Of a DNA stretch of 64,000 bases, positions 1-9,718 are shown piece after piece. The translations under genes and the position numbers were made by a program. The notes beneath the pieces were generated by a model. That model was not told where the DNA came from. It saw nothing but the letters and a program-made list of their open reading frames with translations, and ran no database searches. This stretch comes from Nocardioides sp. T2.26MG-1 (lineage in GTDB: Bacteria > Actinomycetota > Actinomycetes > Propionibacteriales > Nocardioidaceae), in NCBI RefSeq assembly GCF_950101795.1, contig NZ_CATNLZ010000012.1, positions 62,001 to 126,000 on the forward strand, written 5' to 3'. Numbering within the stretch: the stretch's first letter is position 1; every line of letters begins with the position of its first letter.

Positions 1-1233
1 ACCGTCCCCCTGTCCGCGGAGGACCCCGAGTCGGTGGCGGGCTTCCTCGCGCAGGTCGAGGCGCTGCTCACCGCGGTGCGTGACCAGGCCGGCTTCCCGG
101 CGTTCATCTGCTACGGGACGCTGCTCGGCGCGGTGCGCAACGGACGCCTCATCGGCCACGACAACGACGTCGACATCGCCTACCTGAGCGATCAGCCCTA
201 CCCCGTCGACGTCGTCCGGGAGACCTTCCACCTGGAGCGGGTGCTGCGTGCGGACGGGTGGCACGTACGCCGCGGCTCCGGCAGCCGGCTGAACGTGCGG
301 ATCCAGCAGGAGGACGGGTCGCACCGGTTCGTCGACGTGTTCACCGCGCATTGGGTCGGGGACCGTCTGTACATGCCGCAGGACACCGGCTTCGACATCC
401 CCCGCGACCGGATGCTGCCGCTGACCACGGTGCCGCTGCACGGGCGCCCGTTCCCGGCGCCCAGGGACTACGAGCTGCTGCTCTCCCTGACCTACGGCCC
501 CGGATGGCGCACGCCGGACCCGTCGTTCAAGTACGAGACCCCCCGCTGGCTCGCCCGCCGCCTCAACGGCTGGTTCGGCGGCCTGCGCACCAACCGGAAG
601 TACTGGGACGCCTTCTACGGCCGGGCCGGGCGCACCCTGCCCACGGAGCCGACCCACTTCGCGCGCTGGGTGGCCGAGCACTATCCCGCGACCCGCCCGC
701 TGGTCGACCTCGGGGCGGGCAACCTGCGCGACTCACGGTGGTTCGCCCGGAAGCGGCAGGCCGCAGTGTTGTCCCTCGACTACACGAGCGGCGCGATGCG
801 ACTCGGACGGAAGCCGGGCAAGCGCGTCCACCGGGAGCTGGTCAACCTCAACGACACCAGGCACGTGCTGTCCCTCGGGGTCCGGCTCAGCCGCACCGCA
901 CAGCCGGTCGACCTGTATGCCCGCTTCCTGCTCAACACCCTCGACGCCGACGGTGTCGCCAACGTCATGCGGCTGGCGTCGATGTCGCTGCGCCGAGCGG
1001 GCTACCTGTTCCTCGAGTTCCGCACCCTGCAGGACCGGGGCCGGCGGAAGGCCTTCCACAACGACAAGCGGGTCTTCCTCGACCCCGACGGCGTGGTCCG
1101 GCAGATCGAGGACGCCGGCGGGCGCGTGGTGCACCGCGACGCCGGGCTGGGGCTGGCGCCCTACCTGGACGAGGACCCGCACGTGTGCCGGATCGTCGCC
1201 GCCTGGAGCGAGCAGGCGGACGGCGCCGAGTGA
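1..1233 (+). CDS. LicD-like nucleotidyltransferase fused to a class I methyltransferase (5' end cut by window)
   Basis: The frame is open from base 1, so the N-terminus lies outside the window; the first internal GTG is at 34. The N-terminal half carries the LicD/nucleotidyltransferase signature GTLLGAVR followed by HDNDVDIAYL, the fold used to transfer phosphocholine or phosphoribitol-type groups to cell-surface glycans. The C-terminal half contains a glycine-rich LVDLGAGNLRDSRWFA stretch typical of SAM-binding class I methyltransferases. A two-activity glycan-modifying enzyme is inferred; the substrate is unknown. It converges on a sulfotransferase-like gene, and the short spacer at 1241-1260 can form a CCCAGG/CCTGGG hairpin that may terminate it. 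The sulfotransferases and envelope genes downstream support a role in surface polymer decoration. Confidence 0.75.
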   Translation, partial: TVPLSAEDPESVAGFLAQVEALLTAVRDQAGFPAFICYGTLLGAVRNGRLIGHDNDVDIAYLSDQPYPVDVVRETFHLERVLRADGWHVRRGSGSRLNVRIQQEDGSHRFVDVFTAHWVGDRLYMPQDTGFDIPRDRMLPLTTVPLHGRPFPAPRDYELLLSLTYGPGWRTPDPSFKYETPRWLARRLNGWFGGLRTNRKYWDAFYGRAGRTLPTEPTHFARWVAEHYPATRPLVDLGAGNLRDSRWFARKRQAAVLSLDYTSGAMRLGRKPGKRVHRELVNLNDTRHVLSLGVRLSRTAQPVDLYARFLLNTLDADGVANVMRLASMSLRRAGYLFLEFRTLQDRGRRKAFHNDKRVFLDPDGVVRQIEDAGGRVVHRDAGLGLAPYLDEDPHVCRIVAAWSEQADGAE

Positions 1234-1260
1234 CCGTCGGCCCAGGGGCCGGCTCCTGGG

Positions 1261-2397
1261 TCAGCTCCGGCGGCGCCTGAGGTCGTCGACCAGCCGACCC
1301 AGCCGGTGCAGGCGCCCCTCGTCCGCCGGACGCGGGGCGTCGGCCCGGATCACCCGACCCTGCGACGCGCGTTGCACCAGCAGGGCGGCGATGGCGTCGG
1401 CGTAGGCGGCGCGCTCGGCCCCGCGGCCGACCTCGTCGGGCGAGCGGTACGGTCCCTCGGGCGGTCGCGGGACGAGCTCCGCCAGATCGCCGTGGACGAC
1501 GTATCCGCGGCTCCGGATCGTCTCGTTGCGCTCCTCGGCCAGGACGCGCAGGCGCTCGACCAGCTCCGGTGGGCACTGCGGACGGCTCGAGCTCTGCGCC
1601 GCCAGGACGCGCTCGGCGAACTGCGACTTCACCACCCGGGCGTACTCCGGGTGCTTGATCCGGCCCGCGAGCGCCTGGTTGACCCTCCGGAGCACCTGGA
1701 TCTGAGCGACGCCGAGACTGCTGTTGGCCGCTCGACGGGGCGCCACCGGGTCGATGCCATCGGCGTCGAGGTCGAGCGCCTCGGCGAACCGCCGCCACAG
1801 CAGGGAGGGGTCCGCGGACGACTGCGGGGCGACGACGACGTGGACGTGGTCGGGCGGCAGGTCGCGCGCCCACCGGCTGAGCACACCGACCGGGTCCTGG
1901 TTGCGCCAGAACCCGTTCTCGAAGTTGCCCCTCTCCAGCTGCCGCACCAGGCGCCGCTCGAACTTCGCGAAGGTGCGGGCGCTGCCGTTCTTGACCCGCT
2001 CCTGCCACTCCGAGGTCACCTGCCGGGCAAGGTCACGGGCGGTGAGCACCAGGTGGACGTCGAGCCCGTCGAGGTCGGCGTAGGCCCGGTTCACCTGCGA
2101 CACGGTCGCGCCGCCGAGGACCTCGTGGCTCATGATCGTCACGCCGTCGTGGTCCTGCGCGTCCCGGCACACCGCGCTCCACCGGCCGGCGAGATCCTCG
2201 GGGTCGTAGCCCCAGAACCCGTGCGACTCGCGGAGCTCGACGGCGGCGAGGAACATGTCGTTCGGGCGGTGGCCGGCACAGCGGAAGCCCTGGGCCTTCA
2301 GCGCGCCCTGGTTGTCCCACAGGACCCGCTGGAGGTAGGTCGTCCCGCTCTTCGGCGTTCCGACATGGAGGACCACCCGGCGCGGCGATCTGCCCAA
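1261..2397 (-). CDS. Sulfotransferase-like protein
   Basis: This 378-residue protein begins with VVLHVGTPKSGTTYLQRVLW, a match to the 5'-phosphosulfate-binding loop of PAPS-dependent sulfotransferases. The rest follows the layout of bacterial carbohydrate/lipid sulfotransferase-like proteins. The start is a TTG preceded by a GAGG at suitable spacing. The gene at 3667-4848 is a clear paralogue with the same N-terminal loop and similar internal stretches (VLTARDL, RQLxxEWQEHVK-like). It is the last gene of a minus-strand run with a nuclease-fold protein, the paralogue and a phospholipase-D-like protein. The acceptor is not predictable; a cell-surface glycan or lipid is inferred from neighbours. 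Confidence 0.8.
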   Translation of the reverse strand: MGRSPRRVVLHVGTPKSGTTYLQRVLWDNQGALKAQGFRCAGHRPNDMFLAAVELRESHGFWGYDPEDLAGRWSAVCRDAQDHDGVTIMSHEVLGGATVSQVNRAYADLDGLDVHLVLTARDLARQVTSEWQERVKNGSARTFAKFERRLVRQLERGNFENGFWRNQDPVGVLSRWARDLPPDHVHVVVAPQSSADPSLLWRRFAEALDLDADGIDPVAPRRAANSSLGVAQIQVLRRVNQALAGRIKHPEYARVVKSQFAERVLAAQSSSRPQCPPELVERLRVLAEERNETIRSRGYVVHGDLAELVPRPPEGPYRSPDEVGRGAERAAYADAIAALLVQRASQGRVIRADAPRPADEGRLHRLGRLVDDLRRRRS

Positions 2398-2497
2398 CGA
2401 GGCCTCACTCTTCGTGCCGACGACAGTAGGGATCCCGCCCGGTGATCGGCGGGTTGCGGCACCACGATACAGGTGGCTCGGCCACCGGCCGGACCGG

Positions 2498-3505
2498 CTA
2501 CGGGGTGGCGGTCGGTGGGTTGCTGGGGGGCGGGGTCGGCGGCGGGGTGGTGACCTTCACGTCGAAGTCGACCATCAGGGGGCGGTGGTCCGAGGACAGG
2601 CCCCACAGGATCTTCAGCGCGGATGCGGTCACCGACGGACGCGGCAGGAAATAGACGTAGTCGATGAGTCGCGTGTCGTTGCCCGAACGCAGGGTGTGCG
2701 TCCCGACCGGAGGCTCGCGCACCGCCTGGTAGCTGGCCTCGAGACCCACGTCGCCGAGCATCCGGTAGGGGAACATCGCCGGTGCCAGGACCCGGTCGCG
2801 GCGGAAGTTCACGTTGAGGTCGCCGGTGACGAAGACCAGTCCCCACTTGTGCGCGGTGATCTCACGGACCAGTGACTGCAGGCCGCGCATGTGCTTGCGG
2901 AACAGCTTGAGCCGCTCGGGGAAGTTGCGGTTGGGCCCGCCGGACTTCGCCTGCACGCTGGGGACCGTGTGGTTGTTCAGGATGTACACCGGGCGACCCG
3001 AGCGCAGGTCGCTCAGGCGCACCCAGTTGACGAACTTGGCGTTGATCGTCGACGGGCCGGCGCCGGCCTTGCCGACGTAGGTCGGCTCCGTCACCTGGAC
3101 CGAGCCGGAGTCCTTCAGCTCGAACCGGTCCGTGCGGTAGAGCACGGGGGTCTCCCCCGGCACCGCCGGGCCCGGCATGTTGGCGCCCCACACGCAGCCC
3201 TCGCAGTCGATGTACATCTCACGGATCGCCCGGCGTTTGTCGGGGCTGGCCATCTCCTGGAGGGCGATGACGTCCGGGTCCTTGGCCATGATCTTCTCGA
3301 GGTCCAGCATGGCCGTCTCGGGGTCGAGCTGGGCGTCGGCGTTGTAGGTGACGATGCGCAGCCTCGAGGTGGCCGGGGCCGTGCCGCCGTCGTCCCCGCG
3401 GGCGCCGCCGGCCGCGCTCAGACCGGCGACGGCCAGGCACAGGGCCAGGGCCGCGGCGCACACGGCGGCGGCGCGGACGGTGAGCGGCGGACCCGAGCGG
3501 ATCAC
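2498..3505 (-). CDS. Secreted endonuclease/exonuclease/phosphatase-family protein
   Basis: The protein has 335 residues. It starts with an export signal (basic start, then a long Ala/Leu/Val stretch to about residue 35), followed by an endonuclease/exonuclease/phosphatase fold. Recognisable motifs are RIVTYNAD, VIALQEM (metal-binding Glu), FVTGDLNV (GDxN) and the C-terminal SSDHRPL (catalytic SDH). Family members hydrolyse phosphodiesters in nucleic acids, phosphoinositides or sphingomyelin, so the substrate is open. The GTG start is preceded by a GAGAGGGG. The C-terminus ends in a short Pro/Thr-rich tail. It lies between two sulfotransferase-like paralogues on the same strand. Confidence 0.8.
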   Translation of the reverse strand: MIRSGPPLTVRAAAVCAAALALCLAVAGLSAAGGARGDDGGTAPATSRLRIVTYNADAQLDPETAMLDLEKIMAKDPDVIALQEMASPDKRRAIREMYIDCEGCVWGANMPGPAVPGETPVLYRTDRFELKDSGSVQVTEPTYVGKAGAGPSTINAKFVNWVRLSDLRSGRPVYILNNHTVPSVQAKSGGPNRNFPERLKLFRKHMRGLQSLVREITAHKWGLVFVTGDLNVNFRRDRVLAPAMFPYRMLGDVGLEASYQAVREPPVGTHTLRSGNDTRLIDYVYFLPRPSVTASALKILWGLSSDHRPLMVDFDVKVTTPPPTPPPSNPPTATP

Positions 3506-3666
3506 ACATCCCCTCTCGTAGCAGCCGCCCGTTGCGGGCGGCCGGGGTGGATACGGATGGTGAGGCAGAGAAGTCTAGTCACACAAGTCGTCATCTGTCA
3601 CACGTTCCACGGGCTCGGGCCTGGGGCCGGAGCGCCGGCGACGGTCGGCGGGTGGCTCCCGGCGCG

Positions 3667-4848
3667 TCAGGAACGCTCGCGGAGCCGGCGCCAGCGGCGC
3701 TCGAGCCGCCCCAGTGCCGGGTGCTGTGCCGACAGCTCCTTGAGCGCCGTCCGGACCGGGTCCGCGCGCACCGCCTCGCCCAGCTCGACCGAGGCCCGGT
3801 CGCGCTGCCGCGTCGCGGACATGTCGACCAGGAGGTCGGCCAGGACCTGCACGCTCTCGTCGAGCAGGTCTGTCTCGGCAGGCGGCCGGTAGCCCTCGGC
3901 CGCAGCGCGCGCAACCGCGTCCTCGTCGACCAGGAGGTCGTCGAGGGATCCGATGACGTCCACGCCGGCTGCCGCGAGCCCCTCCGCAAGCTTGCGCGAC
4001 TCGTCGGCGGCGAACGCGATGTCCTCGGGTGTGAGGCGCAGCGGGTTGCCGGGCCGGGCGGCCAGGATCCGGTGGGCGAGCACATCCTTGACCGTCCCGG
4101 GATAGGGACCGGGCAGGGGCAGCCGGTCGCCGAGCGCCACGTTGACCCGTCGCAGCAGCTCCGCCTGCTCGAGGCCGAGGGAGGTGTTGGAGCGCGAGCC
4201 TTCGGTGTCGAAGGTGGCCGCGTCGAGACCGAGAAGACCCGCGAACCGCTCCCAGAGCAGGGCCTGCGGCGCCCCGCTGGGCGGGACGGTCACCACGTGC
4301 ACGTGCGACGCCGGCAGCCCGGCGCCCCAGCGCTCGAGGACACCGACGTAGTCCTGCACCCGCCAGAACCAGCCCGTCCGCTCGGGCGCGTCGGCGCGCA
4401 CCGAGGTGACGAACTCGTCGAAGCGCAGGCTCGAACGGTGCTTGACGTGCTCCTGCCACTCGGCGGACAGCTGGCGCAGCAGGTCGCGTGCGGTCAGCAC
4501 CACGTGTACCTCGGTGCCCGGCCCGAAGGACGAGGTCGCCCGCTTGGCCTGGGCGGGCCCGGCGGCCGCGAACAGCTCGTGCGAGATCAGGCTCGTCCGG
4601 GGCCACCGCTCGGAGTCCGACACCAGCCGCGTCCACATGCCTTGAGCCTGCGGCGGGTGCGGGGGCCGCGCCATGCCCCGGATGTCGAGCGAGGCGAGGT
4701 AGTGGTCGTTGAAGCTGTCCATGGGAAGCCGGACGCCCTGCTGCTCGGCCAGGTCCCGGTGGGACCACATGACCTGCTGGAGGAACGTCGTCCCGGTCTT
4801 GGGACTGCCGACGTGCAGGACTGCCCGGGGTCGGGCGGGACCGTTCAC
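3667..4848 (-). CDS. Sulfotransferase-like protein (paralogue)
   Basis: The protein has 393 residues. The N-terminal AVLHVGSPKTGTTFLQQVMW is the phosphosulfate-binding loop, and the body aligns by eye with the protein at 1261-2397 over most of its length (both have a VLTARDL segment, SAEWQEHVKHR-like residues and an SNTSLGL/NSSLGV segment). The start is GTG with a GGAG six bases upstream. Only 10 bases separate it from the upstream phospholipase-D-like gene, so the two are probably co-transcribed. Two divergent copies in one cluster suggest different acceptor sites; this is inference. Confidence 0.8.
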   Translation of the reverse strand: MNGPARPRAVLHVGSPKTGTTFLQQVMWSHRDLAEQQGVRLPMDSFNDHYLASLDIRGMARPPHPPQAQGMWTRLVSDSERWPRTSLISHELFAAAGPAQAKRATSSFGPGTEVHVVLTARDLLRQLSAEWQEHVKHRSSLRFDEFVTSVRADAPERTGWFWRVQDYVGVLERWGAGLPASHVHVVTVPPSGAPQALLWERFAGLLGLDAATFDTEGSRSNTSLGLEQAELLRRVNVALGDRLPLPGPYPGTVKDVLAHRILAARPGNPLRLTPEDIAFAADESRKLAEGLAAAGVDVIGSLDDLLVDEDAVARAAAEGYRPPAETDLLDESVQVLADLLVDMSATRQRDRASVELGEAVRADPVRTALKELSAQHPALGRLERRWRRLRERS

Positions 4849-4858
4849 GATGACTCCA

Positions 4859-6265
4859 TCAGGCCGGGGGCGTGTTGGTGGAGGTGGACGCGGTGTAGGG
4901 CAGCTTGCGCGAGTGCTCCCGCATCCTCACCCAGTTGGCGAGGTAGGCGTCGTACGCGCTCTTGAGCTCGATGTTGAGCGTCGACTCGTCGCCCTTCCTC
5001 AGGGACCCGGCGACCCAGTTCGGGGAGCCGGTCATCACCACCCACTTCTTGGGGTTGCCGGCGTACTTGCCTCGCACCAGCACGAACTTGCTGTGGGTGC
5101 GGACCTCGTTCCAGCCGTCCTCGTTGAAGTCCCACCGGCTGTCGTAGAGGTCGATCAGGTTGTTGCGTGCGGCCGTGCGCAGCCGCTCGGCGATCTGACG
5201 GGAGGGGGCGCCGTAGATGATGCTGATCCGGCACCCGGCGCGCGCCATGTTCAGGAGCTTGGTCGCGATGTAGTTGCCGCGGGTGCCCTTCCAGTAGAAC
5301 ATCGAGATGTTGATCTGGGTGGCCCCCCAGGCCGAGCCCCGGCACTCGACCTTCCTCAGGTCCTTCATGACCGGGTCCTTCTTCTGCCCGGCGTCCTTGA
5401 TCGGGAAGAACCTGCTCGTGTAGGGCCCGTCCTTGAAGAAGACGCCCTCGCGGGGCGCGGGCTTGCCGTAGGTCATCGCCAGGTGCTGCTGGACGTACTC
5501 CGCGTAGCTCTCGGGCCGGCCGCGCATGATGTACATGTCGTTCCACCCGAGCTTCGCGCCGCCGCGGTTGATGTTCGAGGAGCTCACCATCACCACGTCG
5601 TGCGACTTGCCGGTCTGGGAGAACAGGTAGATCTTCATGTGCATGTTGCCCTGGCCGGAGCGGCAGCTGGGCTTGCACCGCTTCACGTAGCTGCCGTCCT
5701 TGCCCCACGTGACGGAGTCACCCAGGGGCGCGTCGACACTCTGCGCCGCCTGCGCCCGGCTCATCAGCGGGCTGTCGTCGGGGGCGATGGTCGGCCGGGC
5801 GACCCGGTCGCGGCGGAGCGGCCGGTTGCACGGGCCGCGCTTGGCCTTCTGGTCCGCCTTGCCGTCGTGGTTGCGGTCGGTGACGTTGTCACCGTTGAGG
5901 GCAGAGATCAGCCGGCGGGAGTTGGCGTTGTCGATGTCCTGGTCGATGATCACCCGCACCGCCACGCCCCGCTTGCAGGCGTCGATCAGGTCGGTGACCG
6001 AGCGCGTGTGGTCCATGAGGAACGTCGTGATGTGGATGACCGGCTGCGGCTTCTTGCTCGTCCGCGCGTGCTTGGGGACGCCGTTGATCGCCCGGTCCAC
6101 CTGGTTGACGATCGCGAAGTTCGCCGACGCCGTCTTGGAGAACGGCCGCGGCGTGTTGAACACGGCGGTGCCGTCGACCGCGGCCGACGACGCGGCGTTG
6201 GACATCACCGGCTGAGGCGACATCGCGAGCAGCAGGAACGTCGCGAGGACAAGAAGCTTGCGCAT
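4859..6265 (-). CDS. Secreted phospholipase D-like (HKD) protein
   Basis: The start is the ATG at 6265, which opens a standard signal peptide (MRKLLVLATFLLLAMSPQP); the frame stays open upstream but that part has no coding character. The 468-residue product has two phospholipase-D-type HxK motifs, HMKIYLF in the middle and HSKFVLV near the C-terminus, each followed by a Ser/Asn pair (SSSN, GSPN) as in PLD-superfamily phosphodiesterases. Exported PLD-like enzymes act on phospholipids or nucleic acids; the substrate here is unknown. It is the first gene of the minus-strand run and is divergent from a nuclease-fold gene. Confidence 0.8.
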   Translation of the reverse strand: MRKLLVLATFLLLAMSPQPVMSNAASSAAVDGTAVFNTPRPFSKTASANFAIVNQVDRAINGVPKHARTSKKPQPVIHITTFLMDHTRSVTDLIDACKRGVAVRVIIDQDIDNANSRRLISALNGDNVTDRNHDGKADQKAKRGPCNRPLRRDRVARPTIAPDDSPLMSRAQAAQSVDAPLGDSVTWGKDGSYVKRCKPSCRSGQGNMHMKIYLFSQTGKSHDVVMVSSSNINRGGAKLGWNDMYIMRGRPESYAEYVQQHLAMTYGKPAPREGVFFKDGPYTSRFFPIKDAGQKKDPVMKDLRKVECRGSAWGATQINISMFYWKGTRGNYIATKLLNMARAGCRISIIYGAPSRQIAERLRTAARNNLIDLYDSRWDFNEDGWNEVRTHSKFVLVRGKYAGNPKKWVVMTGSPNWVAGSLRKGDESTLNIELKSAYDAYLANWVRMREHSRKLPYTASTSTNTPPA

Positions 6266-6481
6266 GAACACCTCAGGTCGGACGGAGCTTCGCACTCGGC
6301 CGACAGCAGATCGGGAACGGGCCGGGAACAGAGTAGCCGGGGGTACGGCCGAATCCGGACTTCGGCTGCCGTCTCGGCCGGCCGGGCCCGTCGCGGGTTC
6401 CGGTAGCCTGTGGGCGCTCGACAGATCTGCCCCGGTCCCTGTCCGTCTCCGTGGGCAGCGTGGCAGGAGGTGTCCAGGTCC

Positions 6482-7558
6482 GTGGGTCGGCATACAGTGC
6501 CACGCCGTCGGCGACCGCGCGGAGCGCTCCGATCGCGCGGCGGGGTCCAGGTGGCCGCCGCTGCGCTCGCACTCACCGCGGTGCTCGGCAGCCTGGCGGC
6601 CAGCCACGACTGGGTCGAGCGGACCGCGGGCTCCGATGCGGGCCTCGCCGCCCTCGACGCGCCCCCCGTCGTCCAGGAGGTGCTCGCCGCCCCTCCGGCC
6701 CTGCAGCTGGCTCCGCCCACCGCGGCCGAGCGACGCCGAGCACGGCTCGCCGAGCTGGCGGAGAAGCGCGCGGAGCAGCGCCGCAAGAAGGCAGCGGCCC
6801 CGACCACTTCGTTCCGCGTGGCGACGATCAACACGCTCGGCGACTCCCACACCCGGAGCGGCGGCAACAAGGCGCGCTTCGCCTCGGGGGTGGACCGCAC
6901 CCGCAACCTGATCGGGATCCTGACCTCGCAGGGTGTCGACGTCGTGGGGCTGCAGGAGTTCGAGACCACGCAGCGGGCCACCTTCGACAGGCTCACCAGC
7001 GTGTGGCGGGTGTTCACCGGCACCGAGCGCGGCCGCGACTCGATCGCCTATCGCAGCGACGTCTGGGAGCTCGTCACGGGTGGCACCGGCACGATCCCGT
7101 ACTTCCACGGCAACCCGGTGCCGATGCCGTGGGTGACCCTGCGCCACCGGGCGACCGGTCGCGAGGTCTCCTTCATCAGCATCCACAACCCGACCAGCAA
7201 CCCCCAGCGCGGCAACAACGCCGCCGAGCGCGCCGAGGCCACCCGCCGCGAGATCGCGATGGTGCGGACGCTGGCCCAGGGCGGTGACCCGGTCCTGCTC
7301 CTGGGCGACTTCAACGAGCGCGCCGAGGCGTTCTGCGCGGTCACCGCCGGCGGGGACATCGGCGCCGCCAACGGCGGCAGCGTCGGCGGGCGGTGCGCGC
7401 CGCCCCCGGACGCGGGCATCGACTGGATCTTCGGCACCACCGACGTCGAGTTCTCCGACTACGTCCGGCACCAGGACGCCGTGGTCGCCCGGACCACCGA
7501 CCACCCGGTGATCGTGGCCAGCGCCACCATCACCGAGCCGCTGGCCCCCGCCCGGTGA
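6482..7558 (+). CDS. Membrane-anchored or secreted endonuclease/exonuclease/phosphatase-family protein
   Basis: The GTG at 6482 has AGGAGG 11 bases upstream and is preferred over GTGs at 6470 and 6497; the product is 358 residues. A hydrophobic segment near residues 20-40 is followed by an Ala/Arg-rich coiled stretch and then the EEP fold: RVATINTLG, VVGLQEF, ISIHNPTSN, LLLGDFNE and the C-terminal TTDHPVI (DH pair). A cysteine pair (AFCAVT, GRCAPP) may form a disulfide outside the cell. It is a second EEP-fold protein beside the one at 2498-3505 but only distantly similar. It runs divergently from the PLD-like gene. Confidence 0.75.
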   Translation: MGRHTVPRRRRPRGALRSRGGVQVAAAALALTAVLGSLAASHDWVERTAGSDAGLAALDAPPVVQEVLAAPPALQLAPPTAAERRRARLAELAEKRAEQRRKKAAAPTTSFRVATINTLGDSHTRSGGNKARFASGVDRTRNLIGILTSQGVDVVGLQEFETTQRATFDRLTSVWRVFTGTERGRDSIAYRSDVWELVTGGTGTIPYFHGNPVPMPWVTLRHRATGREVSFISIHNPTSNPQRGNNAAERAEATRREIAMVRTLAQGGDPVLLLGDFNERAEAFCAVTAGGDIGAANGGSVGGRCAPPPDAGIDWIFGTTDVEFSDYVRHQDAVVARTTDHPVIVASATITEPLAPAR

Positions 7559-7571
7559 CCAGACCGGTGAC

Positions 7572-8768
<1,197 letters not shown>

Positions 8769-9716
8769 TCAGTCTACGGATCGGGGCGGCACGGCTCGCA
8801 TCCCCCGCGCGTCACGCATGGCTCGGACGACGTTGCGCGCTTCGGCACGCCCTCCGCGCACCGGGCTCAGCAGCACGACCGCCGCCGTCACCAGCCACGG
8901 CTTGAGCCGCACCAGCGCGTTCTCGCCGTACCGGAGGTGCACGACGAACAGGTTGCGGTACATGAAGTACCCCTTCCACCCGCTCAGGTCGTGCTGCTGG
9001 TCGAAGGGGAGCTGACGGACGAGCACGGCGTCTCGGATCGCCCAGATCCGGAAGCCGGCGCGACGGGCCCGCACGGCGTAGTCGACGTCGTCGTAGAAGA
9101 TGAAGTACGACGGGTCCGGCAGCCCGATGGCCTCGACGACCTCGCGGCGGAGCATGAAGCCCTCGAACGCGACGTTCTGGAGCTCGACGCGCGCGGGCAT
9201 CCGGTCCCGGCTGCCGTAGTCGGTCTCGACCATCCCGGTCTTGGGTCGCACGGACAGCGGGTTGCTCAGGTCGAAGCGGGTCGCTGCCTTCTCGACCAGC
9301 CGGCCGTGCACGTCCTGGCGCACCGACATCAGGCACGCCTCGTCCTGGGACAGCAGCACCTCCAGGCAGTCGGGCGCGGGCACGACGTCGTCGTCCATGA
9401 GCCAGATCCGGTCGTGGCCCGCAGCGAAGGCCATCTGCACGCCCAGGTGGAAGCCCCCGGCGCCGCCGAGGTTCTCCTCCGCGTGGGTCACCTGCAGCGG
9501 CAGGCCGGGGCGGGCGGCGGCCACCTGCTCGGTCAGGACCGCTCGGGTGTGGTCGCTGCTCGCGTTGTCGATGACGAAGATCGCGTCCGCCGGGCGGGAC
9601 TGGGCGGCAAGCCCGTCGAGCATGTGCGCCAGCAGGTCGGCCCGGTTGTAGGTGACGACCACGACCGCGACGGACTCGCGGGGTGTCGAGGCTCGCTCCG
9701 CTCTCACCTCAACCAC
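8769..9716 (-). CDS. GT2 glycosyltransferase, GlfT1-like galactofuranosyltransferase
   Basis: The protein has 315 residues with a GT-A fold: VVVVTYNRADLL (nucleotide-binding strand), VIDNASSDHT, the metal-binding WLMDDDV and the acceptor-side FYDDVDYAVRARRAGF. The overall pattern, including GGAGGFHLGV and YMYRN-type residues, resembles mycobacterial GlfT1, which starts the galactan chain. It overlaps the upstream glycosyltransferase by 8 bases and is followed by glf. The first ten or so codons lie inside a dispersed 33-bp repeat also found at 61821-61853, so the N-terminus has either been extended by the repeat or starts slightly downstream. Confidence 0.85.
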   Translation of the reverse strand: MVEVRAERASTPRESVAVVVVTYNRADLLAHMLDGLAAQSRPADAIFVIDNASSDHTRAVLTEQVAAARPGLPLQVTHAEENLGGAGGFHLGVQMAFAAGHDRIWLMDDDVVPAPDCLEVLLSQDEACLMSVRQDVHGRLVEKAATRFDLSNPLSVRPKTGMVETDYGSRDRMPARVELQNVAFEGFMLRREVVEAIGLPDPSYFIFYDDVDYAVRARRAGFRIWAIRDAVLVRQLPFDQQHDLSGWKGYFMYRNLFVVHLRYGENALVRLKPWLVTAAVVLLSPVRGGRAEARNVVRAMRDARGMRAVPPRSVD

Positions 9717-9718
9717 CG
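9686..9718. repeat. Dispersed 33-bp repeat, copy 1
   Basis: Thirty-three bases here match 61821-61853 at all but two positions, in the same orientation. The copy lies at the 5' end of the GT2 gene and across the overlap with the upstream gene, so the repeat is partly translated. Confidence 0.75.

Noticed and set aside
4859..7504. Very long minus-strand frame extending the PLD-like gene upstream to 881 codons
   Set aside because: The signal peptide begins at 6265 and the upstream part lies antisense to a well-supported nuclease-fold gene.
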